Shown here piece by piece: positions 1 through 6,499 of a stretch of DNA of 64,000 bases. Position 1 is the first letter of the stretch. Each line of letters starts with the position of its first letter. Under the pieces are notes generated by a model. The model did not search any database. It worked only from the letters and a program-made list of their open reading frames with translations, and was not told where the DNA came from. The translations under genes and the position numbers were made by a program. The DNA is taken from assembly GCA_020629515.1 (NCBI GenBank), contig JAHDDE010000019.1, positions 1 through 64,000 of the forward strand, given 5' to 3'. Source of the DNA: Saprospiraceae bacterium. GTDB lineage: Bacteria; Bacteroidota; Bacteroidia; Chitinophagales; Saprospiraceae.

Positions 1-72
1 GTAACAATGGATAAAACGTTCATAGCCAGCAAAAGCTGGCTACGCCGTTTAGCCGAGACCGTTATCGATAAG
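1..72. repeat. attC-like boundary element A (left edge cut)
   Basis: Non-coding structured element before the first gene. A perfect 8-bp stem TAGCCAGC (23-30) / GCTGGCTA (35-42) with an AAAA loop sits inside an outer stem AAACG (14-18) / CGTTT (46-50), and TAAC (2-5) faces GTTA (61-64). Its right end CCGTTATC matches the right end of the element at 893-958. It is followed within 20 nt by the start of the next gene. I read it as one member of a four-copy family that bounds the genes at this end; its inner stem differs from the others. Whether it recombines is inference. Confidence 0.5.
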
Positions 73-82
73 CAAAAACAAA

Positions 83-460
83 ATGGAAGAATATAAATTC
101 ATATTGATTGGGTCAATTTTTATCGTTTCAGGAATAATTCTCTATATATTAACATACGGAATAAGACGAAACGGAATAAAAACCAAAGCCATAGTAAAAG
201 ATCATAAACTTGAATTTGATAATGAAGACTACTCAATCCATGAAGTCTTTGAATTTGAAGATAATAAAGGAAAACTTCAACATGCTAAATCAATGCTTGG
301 ATCTACAATAGGAATATATAATAAGGGTAAAATGGTTGAAATTCTTTATGATGAAAACAATCCTCAAAGAGCAATACCAAACAAGCCTTACTTATTACAT
401 ATTTACATCGCACCAATATTACTTGGAATAATGTTAATGATTTTACACTTAATAGGATGA
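83..460 (+). CDS. DUF3592-like two-helix membrane protein
   Basis: A 125-aa protein of unknown function. It has one N-terminal membrane helix (about residues 7-27) and one C-terminal helix (about 105-124). Between them is a soluble beta-rich stretch with the pattern of DUF3592 proteins, including the late motif VEILYDENNPQRA that typifies that family. It overlaps the following RDD gene by 4 nt (ATGA), so the two are almost certainly translated together. Both are short membrane proteins lying between two attC-like elements, which suggests a two-gene mobile or shuffled cassette. The family name rests on architecture and the VxYDPxNP-like motif; no biochemical role is known to me. Confidence 0.7.
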   Translation: MEEYKFILIGSIFIVSGIILYILTYGIRRNGIKTKAIVKDHKLEFDNEDYSIHEVFEFEDNKGKLQHAKSMLGSTIGIYNKGKMVEILYDENNPQRAIPNKPYLLHIYIAPILLGIMLMILHLIG

Positions 461-882
461 AGCATAAACCATTAGCTAAGACATCAAAACGAATATTTGC
501 CACCTTAATTGATTATGGGGTATTCTTTGCAATTATCTGGGTCTATATAATGTATTTTGGAGAAGAAACAGTTGACGGATACGAAGTCAGTGGATTTATG
601 ACTTTACCAATTCCAATATTTTGGTTCTTTTACTTTGTTATAGTTGAAGGCTTTTGGCAAGCAACTTTAGGTCACCAATTGTTTTATTTACAAGTCCGAC
701 AAGATAATTACAATGAAATTGACATTGGACACAGTTTTAAACGAAGAATTTTAGATATAATTGATTTTATGTTCTTCGGAATTCCAGCATTTATTTCAAT
801 TCGAAGTAATGATAAGAATCAAAGAATTGGCGATATGTATGCAAAGACAATTGTTGTTAATGGTGAATATGAAGACGAATAA
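457..882 (+). CDS. RDD family membrane protein
   Basis: A 141-aa integral membrane protein. It begins with a lysine-rich stretch and an R/D pair in the first helix (RIFATLIDYGVFF, about residues 13-25), the hallmark of RDD-domain proteins. Two further helices follow (about 45-70 and 97-113), with the family-typical GHQLFYLQVRQ segment near residue 72 and the C-terminal NQRIGDMYAKTIVV motif. RDD proteins are small and poorly understood; some are linked to ion or osmolyte transport. It overlaps the DUF3592-like gene upstream by 4 nt and ends 11 nt before the next boundary element. The family assignment is firm; any transport role is not shown here. Confidence 0.85.
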   Translation: MKHKPLAKTSKRIFATLIDYGVFFAIIWVYIMYFGEETVDGYEVSGFMTLPIPIFWFFYFVIVEGFWQATLGHQLFYLQVRQDNYNEIDIGHSFKRRILDIIDFMFFGIPAFISIRSNDKNQRIGDMYAKTIVVNGEYEDE

Positions 883-892
883 ATAGCCTATC

Positions 893-958
893 GATAACAA
901 GTGATATGAGATCAGACTTGCTATCGCTGCGTCCGCTCCATATCACAGATCCGTTATC
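893..958. repeat. attC-like boundary element B (best preserved)
   Basis: An imperfect dyad filling almost the whole gap between two genes. GATAAC (893-898) is answered by GTTATC (953-958). GTGATATG (901-908) is answered by CATATCAC (939-946), and the next paired bases (AG / CTC) leave one base unpaired on one strand. About 28 nt lies between the arms. The layout, with short outer cores, longer inner arms and an extrahelical base, is that of an integron attC site. The core GTTATCA does not fit the canonical GTTRRRY. The element at 4086-4152 aligns with it along its full length. Confidence 0.6.
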
Positions 959-967
959 AGCAATTAG

Positions 968-1852
968 ATGAAAAATTCTAAAATAGAAATATCAAATAAT
1001 TGGAAAATTATCAAAGATGAATTCTTCGATATTGATCCATTCGACAAATCAATCTCGGAGGACGAAAAATCAATGAACTTATTCATGCAAGAAGACTTAA
1101 TGCTTCTTAATAATGGTGAATACTTTATTGATCTTGGTTGGTATGGCGGAAATCAAAATGGATGTTACAAGGTATATCTTTACAAAGGTGAAAATTGGCA
1201 CAACTGCCAACTATTAGAAAAATACAGCACAATCGAATACCAATTTCTAACCAAGTCAATAAATACGATTGCAAGAAACATTGATGACAAATTTTATGAT
1301 GAATTAGAAACAGAAAGCGGATCAATTGATGATTTTTCAGCAGTTGAATTAATTTCCAAGTTTCAAATCACACATTCAATACTGAAACATCCAGACAAAA
1401 TACTTGCATTAGAATTTTACTTGAAATCTAACAAAAACGATAATGAAGGTGATTCTTGGATTTACGGACACAACCCAAACATTATTGAATATCTAAAAAC
1501 ATTCAATAGAGAAGAATATGAAAGATTAAACAAAGAAAGCGAACTTTGGGATGATAAAACCATATCAAATTTAGCTGATCCTATATGGCAATGTGGAAAC
1601 TCAAGCATTCAAGGAAAATATTTCTATTGCAAAATATTTCTTCAAATTAATTTGAGAGATGAATTGGAATATTTAATAGAAAATCTCGCGGCAATTGCCT
1701 GGGATATTAAAACAAATCAACCAAAAGAATTCTTTGAAAAATTAATAGCGAAATCAAAAGAAGTCAATGAAGGTTCTGATGGAAACTATGAATACACAAT
1801 TAATCAATTAGAAAAAATAAAAGCTGATAACAAGCGATTAGGACGATCATAG
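968..1852 (+). CDS. Hypothetical protein, 294 aa
   Basis: I do not recognise this protein. It has no signal peptide or membrane helix, so it should be cytosolic. It is acidic and rich in Asn, Glu and Lys. The first 120 residues look like a beta-rich domain (FIDLGWYGG and YKVYLYKGENWHN at about 53-80), and the rest is mostly helical. It stands alone between boundary elements B and C. Its last codons (from 1826) lie inside element C, so its C-terminus is supplied by that element. Single unknown genes of this kind are what integron-like cassettes usually carry, but that is only circumstantial. Confidence 0.7.
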   Translation: MKNSKIEISNNWKIIKDEFFDIDPFDKSISEDEKSMNLFMQEDLMLLNNGEYFIDLGWYGGNQNGCYKVYLYKGENWHNCQLLEKYSTIEYQFLTKSINTIARNIDDKFYDELETESGSIDDFSAVELISKFQITHSILKHPDKILALEFYLKSNKNDNEGDSWIYGHNPNIIEYLKTFNREEYERLNKESELWDDKTISNLADPIWQCGNSSIQGKYFYCKIFLQINLRDELEYLIENLAAIAWDIKTNQPKEFFEKLIAKSKEVNEGSDGNYEYTINQLEKIKADNKRLGRS

Positions 1853-1895
1853 GCTAACGCCTACGACGCCTATCGCCATCACGTACGTAGCGATA
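1826..1895. repeat. attC-like boundary element C (degenerate)
   Basis: The left half starts with GATAACAAGCGAT (1826-1838), which differs from the start of element B (GATAACAAGTGAT) at one base. GCGATTAGG (1835-1843 region) can pair with CCTATCGC (1869-1876). A second imperfect stem pairs CGCCTACGACG (1858-1868) with CGTACGTAGCG (1882-1892). No right-hand GTTATC core is visible. The stop codon of the 294-aa gene lies inside the element. It is probably a decayed or rearranged copy. Confidence 0.45.
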
Positions 1896-1910
1896 AAATG
1901 AACAAATGAA

Positions 1911-2507
1911 ATGATATCGATTTATAACATAAAACCCAAATTTCAAAAGGTTTTGCAACCAATCCTTAAAGGGTTGCATACTGCCAAAGTCACTGCTAAT
2001 CAAATTACTATTTCTTCAATAGTTTTGTCATTATTAATAGGAATTGCATTTTGGAGTGCCGATATCCATCACATATTGTTTTTAGCTTTACCATTGGGTT
2101 TGTTATTAAGGATGGCACTCAACGCGTTAGATGGGATGATGGCAAGACAGTACAATCAACAAACTAAGAAAGGTGAACTATTAAATGAGGTTGGTGATAT
2201 CATAAGTGATCTTTTTATTTTCTTCCCACTCCTGAAATTCGAGAGAGAGCACATCTATCTAATTGTTATTTTCTTGACACTTTCAATAATAAATGAATTC
2301 TCCGGTGTTATGGGTAAGATTGTAGGCAATGAAAGAAGATATGACGGGCCAATGGGTAAAAGCGATAGGGCCTTTATTATTAGCATATATGGTGTGATTA
2401 GCTATTTCTGGGCAAATGTGCTGGACTATTCAAACTGGCTGTTCCTCGGTATAATTGGATTGTTAATATTGAGTACTGCCACAAGATTAAAGAATGCTAT
2501 AACATGA
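1911..2507 (+). CDS. CDP-alcohol phosphatidyltransferase family protein (YnbA-like)
   Basis: A 198-aa inner-membrane enzyme of the CDP-alcohol phosphotransferase family, which joins a CDP-linked lipid to an alcohol. The signature is present in helix 2-3: N71-x2-D74-G75-x2-A78-R79-x8-G88-x3-N92-x3-D96. In classical members positions 71 and 92 are Asp, so two of the four metal-binding acids are Asn here. From memory the same NALDG...LNE.GD pattern occurs in E. coli YnbA, which also sits next to a CdsA-like gene. The gene overlaps the CdsA-like gene by 4 nt. The family is certain; the substrate is unknown and the reaction may differ from standard PgsA or PssA chemistry. Confidence 0.85.
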   Translation: MISIYNIKPKFQKVLQPILKGLHTAKVTANQITISSIVLSLLIGIAFWSADIHHILFLALPLGLLLRMALNALDGMMARQYNQQTKKGELLNEVGDIISDLFIFFPLLKFEREHIYLIVIFLTLSIINEFSGVMGKIVGNERRYDGPMGKSDRAFIISIYGVISYFWANVLDYSNWLFLGIIGLLILSTATRLKNAIT

Positions 2508-3457
2508 AAGAACTTCTAAACCTAAAAGCAATATTCAGCAATGATCTAATGATCGTTGTTGGTTTAATATTCGGATTGCTGATATTCGCTTCTACTTCAT
2601 TCTTTGTTGTTGGAAAGATTAAACCCAACACTAATCTAACAGAGCTAAAATCAAGAACAAAGTCTTGGTGGGTTATGGCAACGGTCTTTATTGCTGCAAC
2701 CTTGCTTAATACTAAAATCTCTTACTTAGCATTAGCCTTTCTCTCCTTTATGGCTTTCAGGGAATTATATTCTTTGTTAGATTTAAGAACATCAGACAGA
2801 AGAGCAATTTTTTGGGCCTTACTTGCAATTCCTGCACAGTATTATTTAGCATACATTGGGTGGTATGGAGCATTCATAATTCTTATACCAGTAGCGATGT
2901 TTCTCATAATTCCAATGCGATTGGTACTAAAAGGAGATACAAATGGTATAATAAAATCTATGGCCACTTTACAATGGTCATTAATGTTAACTGTTTTTAG
3001 TATCAGTCACTTGGCATACCTTATTTCACTTCCTCAAATAAAGGGATTTGCAGTTGGAGGCAGAGGACTCCTCCTCTTTATAGTTTTTCTAACCGAAATG
3101 AATGACATATTACAATTCACATGGGGAAAGCTTTTCGGCAAACATAAAGTCATACCCAAGGTCAGTCCAAATAAGACTTGGGAAGGTCTCATAGGAGGAA
3201 TAATTTGTACTACTATAGCAGGATACTTTCTTGCATTCATAACTCCATTGACTAATATAGAAGCCGCAGTTGTTAGTTTTATTGTTGCGATATCAGGATT
3301 TATCGGTGATGTAGTTATGTCCGCAGTCAAAAGAGATATAGGAGTCAAAGATACAGGAAGTGCTATTCCAGGACATGGCGGCATCTTGGACAGAATAGAT
3401 TCATTAGCTTATACCGCACCTGTTTTCTTTCATCTTGTTTACTTTTTAGAATACTGA
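2504..3457 (+). CDS. Phosphatidate cytidylyltransferase family protein (CdsA/YnbB-like)
   Basis: A 317-aa polytopic membrane protein with about eight helices. It ends in the full CDP-diglyceride synthase signature at residues 273-300 (SAVKRDIGVKDTG, then PGHGGILDRID), including the conserved K-R...K-D and H-G-G...D-R-x-D residues that bind metal and CTP. The family makes CDP-diacylglycerol from phosphatidate and CTP. It overlaps both neighbours by 1-4 nt (YnbA-like upstream, PlsC-like downstream). The trio could therefore acylate a glycerophosphate, activate it with CTP and transfer it to an alcohol. This may be a second, accessory Cds rather than the housekeeping one, given the YnbA/YnbB-like pairing and the cassette-like flanks. 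Confidence 0.88.
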   Translation: MKELLNLKAIFSNDLMIVVGLIFGLLIFASTSFFVVGKIKPNTNLTELKSRTKSWWVMATVFIAATLLNTKISYLALAFLSFMAFRELYSLLDLRTSDRRAIFWALLAIPAQYYLAYIGWYGAFIILIPVAMFLIIPMRLVLKGDTNGIIKSMATLQWSLMLTVFSISHLAYLISLPQIKGFAVGGRGLLLFIVFLTEMNDILQFTWGKLFGKHKVIPKVSPNKTWEGLIGGIICTTIAGYFLAFITPLTNIEAAVVSFIVAISGFIGDVVMSAVKRDIGVKDTGSAIPGHGGILDRIDSLAYTAPVFFHLVYFLEY

Positions 3458-4095
3458 TGAAAAACTTGATTCTCAAAATTACATACTCATTCGTCTTGAG
3501 ATGGTTTCTAAAACTCATTGTGGGAGTAAAGTTTACTAATGCTGAATTCTTAAAAGATATTAAGCAATTCATAATTGTGGCCAATCACAATAGTCATTTA
3601 GACACTATAACTCTTATGGCTTCATTACCTTCTTACATATTACCCAATGTCAAACCAGTAGCTGCAGTAGATCATTTCGGTAAAAGCAGATTTTCAACTT
3701 GGCTTAGTAACACATTCATAAATACTTTGCTTATAAATAGAAAGAGAGACAAAGAAAATCTGGAAAATGACCCAATACATAAAATGATATCTGCCATAGA
3801 TCAAGGATTTTCTCTAATACTATTTCCTGAGGGAACAAGAGGAGAACCCGAAAAAGAACAAAAACTTAAAGGAGGTATTGGTCTAATTCTCGAACAAAGA
3901 CCGGATATTCTAATTGTCCCTGCATATATGAAAGGTATGGGTAAAGCAATGCCAAAAGGAGACAGCCTGATTATACCATTTAACTCAAAACTCGTTTATG
4001 GCAAGCCAAAAAGAATAAAATTTGATACAGTTCAAGACGTACTCAATCAAATTGAAAATGACTTTAAAGAATTAAAAACTATCGCAAACAAGTAA
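3457..4095 (+). CDS. 1-acyl-sn-glycerol-3-phosphate acyltransferase family protein (PlsC-like)
   Basis: A 212-aa acyltransferase of the PlsC family. Motif I is NHNSHLD with the catalytic H44-x4-D49, and motif III is FPEGTRG at 123-129. There is a hydrophobic N-terminal stretch (about 3-22) that would anchor it to the membrane. It is the third gene of a tightly overlapping lipid operon, with its ATG sharing bases with the stop of the CdsA-like gene. Its final codons, up to the TAA at 4093-4095, lie within the boundary element at 4086-4152. Acyl donor and acceptor cannot be told from sequence. A second PlsC-like protein is encoded at 14231-14851. Confidence 0.88.
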   Translation: MKNLILKITYSFVLRWFLKLIVGVKFTNAEFLKDIKQFIIVANHNSHLDTITLMASLPSYILPNVKPVAAVDHFGKSRFSTWLSNTFINTLLINRKRDKENLENDPIHKMISAIDQGFSLILFPEGTRGEPEKEQKLKGGIGLILEQRPDILIVPAYMKGMGKAMPKGDSLIIPFNSKLVYGKPKRIKFDTVQDVLNQIENDFKELKTIANK

Positions 4096-4152
4096 AATGA
4101 GATCAAACTTGGCCATCGCTGCAACCACTTCATATTGCCAAACCGATGTCAG
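4086..4152. repeat. attC-like boundary element D
   Basis: This element aligns with element B (893-958) over about 66 nt with a single 1-nt gap, and by hand about three quarters of positions are identical. The shared blocks include AACAAGT, ATGAGATCA, ATCGCTGC, CATAT and a TCAGC end. The inverted-repeat arms have decayed, and the right core reads CCGATGTC instead of CCGTTATC. It marks the end of the cassette-like region. The next gene (4315) is on the other strand. Confidence 0.55.
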
Positions 4153-4314
4153 CCAGACTCTACAAAAACCTATAACATATTCATATTATACCAATAGCTT
4201 TTTAAGAAAGATCATTTTTAAATTGTAAAGGGCTAAGTCATGATCTAATGAAATAGCTCAATCAACAATTGGACCTTAATTTAATTCGTGATAAAAAAGC
4301 TATGAATGTATTAT

Positions 4315-5295
4315 TTATCTATAGAGTACTTCTTTGACAGCCTTTATTACTTTGTCGGGAGTGGGCATATACTCATCTACAAAAGGTGCAGCATAAGGCA
4401 AAGAGGTATCAGCTGCATTTACTCTTGTGACTGGAGCATCCAAATAATCAAAAGCATACTTCTGGATCTCATAAGCGATCTCCGCACTCACCCCTGCAAA
4501 CGGCCAGCTTTCGTCAACAACGACTAATCGGTTGGTTTTCTTAACAGAATCCACTATAGTTTTGTGATCCAATGGCCTAATTGTTCTGAGATCTATGACT
4601 TCAGCACTTATACCTTCTTTTTCAAGTTCATTTGCGGCCATTTTGGACACTTCCATCATCTTATTAAAAGACACTATTGTCACATCTGTACCTTCCTTGC
4701 GTATGGCCGCTACGCCTATAGGAGTGAGGTATTCCTCTTCTGGCACTTCTCCTTTCAATCCATATAGCATTTCTGACTCCATAAAACATATGGGATCTTC
4801 ATCTCTAATAGCAGACTTCAACAATCCTTTTGCATCTTTAGGATCAACAATGGATATTACTTTGAGGCCTGGAGTATTCGCCATCCAACTCTCAAAAGTC
4901 TGGGAATGCTGTTGAGCTAACTGACCTGCTGCACCAGAAGGACCTCTGAACACTATTGGGCAATTGAATTGACCAGCTGACTGAGATAAAGTCTTGGCGG
5001 CATTGTTAACAATTTGATCGAATGCCAGTACGGCAAAATTCCAAGTCATGAACTCCACTATAGGACGTAAACCGTTCATGGCAGCACCTACCCCAATACC
5101 CGCAAATCCAAGTTCTGCTATCGGAGTATCAATAACTCTTTCTGGTCCAAACTCAGCTAACATTCCTTTGCTCACTTTGTAGGCACCATTGTATTGCGCT
5201 ACCTCTTCACCCATTAGAAAAACGGAGTCATCTCTCCTCATTTCTTCACTCATGGCTTCTCCTAACGCTTCTCTTAAAGTTATAACTCTTGACAT
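4315..5295 (-). CDS. pdhB: Pyruvate dehydrogenase complex E1 component, beta subunit
   Basis: A 326-aa protein, the usual length for the beta chain of thiamine-diphosphate-dependent 2-oxoacid dehydrogenase E1. It opens with the conserved ITLREALGEAMSEEM. It contains GEEVAQYNGAYKVSKG, the DTPIAELGFAGIGVGAA segment that carries the ThDP-contacting Glu, and the C-terminal transketolase domain with the RTIRPLDHKTIVDSVKKT and VDESWP motifs. With the alpha chain it decarboxylates pyruvate and passes acetyl to the E2 lipoyl domain. No alpha, E2 or E3 gene lies nearby, so the complex is encoded at scattered loci. A related branched-chain E1-beta role is possible, but the sequence pattern favours PDH. 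Confidence 0.92.
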   Translation of the reverse strand: MSRVITLREALGEAMSEEMRRDDSVFLMGEEVAQYNGAYKVSKGMLAEFGPERVIDTPIAELGFAGIGVGAAMNGLRPIVEFMTWNFAVLAFDQIVNNAAKTLSQSAGQFNCPIVFRGPSGAAGQLAQQHSQTFESWMANTPGLKVISIVDPKDAKGLLKSAIRDEDPICFMESEMLYGLKGEVPEEEYLTPIGVAAIRKEGTDVTIVSFNKMMEVSKMAANELEKEGISAEVIDLRTIRPLDHKTIVDSVKKTNRLVVVDESWPFAGVSAEIAYEIQKYAFDYLDAPVTRVNAADTSLPYAAPFVDEYMPTPDKVIKAVKEVLYR

Positions 5296-5655
5296 ACAAT
5301 CAAATTTGCCACAAAAATAGTATTCTAATAATTGAATAAAAGCGTAGTACTATTTATTTAATCTAAATTCTACATTTTAAGATCATTAAAAAGGATTCAA
5401 TCATGCTAAAGCAGTAGGATTGTAGCGAGGTAATTAGGGCGAACTATTAAATGAAGAAGACTTTTAAAATCTATGCCTGAATCATTAGATATCCAGTCAA
5501 TCATGCTTAGCACCTACTTGGTGGAGTACATATTATAAAAATAATTAATATAAAAGGATTGTAAATTGAAGAAATATAAATAACTTCGATTACGTTTAGA
5601 TAAGGGTCGATGCTGTATAGCAGGTCTATTTAATTGAAATAAGAATTGATTTATA
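5296..5655. other. 360-nt intergenic region between divergent pdhB and a small lipoprotein gene
   Basis: No credible gene is seen here. The left edge carries the candidate pdhB -7 box. An 11-bp direct repeat TCAATCATGCT occurs at 5397 and again at 5497, exactly 100 nt apart. The rest is AT-rich and should contain the promoter of the lipoprotein-mnmD unit, but I found no convincing TAnnTTTG match near its start. Nothing suggests a structured RNA. Confidence 0.5.
5312..5319 (-). promoter_or_regulatory. Candidate -7 box for pdhB
   Basis: Read on the minus strand the sequence is TATTTTTG, a match to the Bacteroidota -7 consensus TAnnTTTG. It lies 17 nt before the ATG, which would give a very short leader. 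I could not see a clean -33 TTG at the usual distance, so the call rests on the -7 box and its position. Confidence 0.35.
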
Positions 5656-5793
5656 ATGAAATCTAACAAGAAAAATTTTTCACAGATATTCTTTTTGGCA
5701 TTAGCCGTTGTATTATTAAGTTCTTGTAATCGAGGATCTGGATGTCCAACGAGTTTTGATATACAACCACTTTTCAACTTCCTTTCTTTTTAG
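5656..5793 (+). CDS. Small lipoprotein, 45 aa
   Basis: A short gene of 45 codons plus a stop. It encodes a basic N-terminus (MKSNKK), a hydrophobic core (IFFLALAVVLL) and a textbook lipobox LSSC with the lipidated Cys at residue 24. A tail of about 20 residues contains GSGCP. Bacteroidota genomes often carry such tiny lipoproteins with a Gly/Cys/Pro-rich tail. The stop codon is 5 nt upstream of the mnmD start, so the two are probably cotranscribed. The mature peptide would be only 22 residues on the outer membrane or periplasmic face. Function is unknown. The gene call rests on the signal sequence, the ATG and the spacing. Confidence 0.72.
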   Translation: MKSNKKNFSQIFFLALAVVLLSSCNRGSGCPTSFDIQPLFNFLSF

Positions 5794-5798
5794 ATGAT

Positions 5799-6473
5799 AT
5801 GAAAATATCTTCTGTTAAGCACTGTCTGACGGAAGACGGCTCATCTACACTTTATTCGGATCAATTTGGTGCACACTATCATTCTACTCATGGAGCATTA
5901 AATGAATCCATGCATGTCTTTATAGAACATGGATTGGAATACTTACGAATAAATAAAAATGTAAAAAGAATAAAGATTCTTGAGTTTGGTTTTGGCACTG
6001 GATTGAATGCACTACTTGCACTTAGGTTTGCTTCTGAACATGCTATAGGAATTGACTATCATACTTTAGAAGCATATCCTGTAAAAGCGACTCAACTTCA
6101 GAAGTTGAATTATACCACTTCCGTTGGTTATTCGAATGAATTTGACTTATTGCACGAATGTAATTGGAATACAAAAATCGAAGTCACCGATCAATTCAAA
6201 ATACACAAGAGTCATATAAAATTTGAAGATTACGAGGAACAGGATAACTATGAAATTATATTTTTTGATGCTTTTGCTCCTACCACACAATCTCACCTTT
6301 GGGAAGTCCCAATATTAAAGAAATGCTATAATTCCTTGTCTAAAGGAGGTATTCTCGTAACTTTCTGTGCGAAAGGTTCTTTTAAAAGAAATCTCAAATC
6401 TCTTGGATTCAGTGTCGAAAGATTACCGGGTCCTCCAGGAAAGCGAGAAATGACAAGAGCTTTAAAAATATAA
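5799..6473 (+). CDS. mnmD: tRNA 5-methylaminomethyl-2-thiouridine methyltransferase (MnmD / MnmC N-domain type)
   Basis: A 224-aa stand-alone version of the methyltransferase half of MnmC. It makes the last methylation of mnm5(s2)U34 in tRNAs for Lys, Glu, Gln and similar. The SAM-binding motif LEFGFGTGLNALL is at 61-73, and the FFDAFAP motif typical of this family is at 155-161, followed by SHLWE. The C-terminal PPGKREMTRA segment is also characteristic. The FAD-dependent oxidoreductase domain found in enterobacterial MnmC is absent, as is usual for MnmD in Bacteroidota. It sits between the small lipoprotein gene (5 nt upstream) and the symporter gene (26 nt downstream). Confidence 0.9.
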   Translation: MKISSVKHCLTEDGSSTLYSDQFGAHYHSTHGALNESMHVFIEHGLEYLRINKNVKRIKILEFGFGTGLNALLALRFASEHAIGIDYHTLEAYPVKATQLQKLNYTTSVGYSNEFDLLHECNWNTKIEVTDQFKIHKSHIKFEDYEEQDNYEIIFFDAFAPTTQSHLWEVPILKKCYNSLSKGGILVTFCAKGSFKRNLKSLGFSVERLPGPPGKREMTRALKI

Positions 6474-6499
6474 TGACCTATTAATCTTCAAATTTTTAC

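Noticed and set aside
893-958. Classical integron attC site
   Set aside because: The core GTTATC(A) does not match GTTRRRY and no intI gene is in the window. I keep it only as attC-like.
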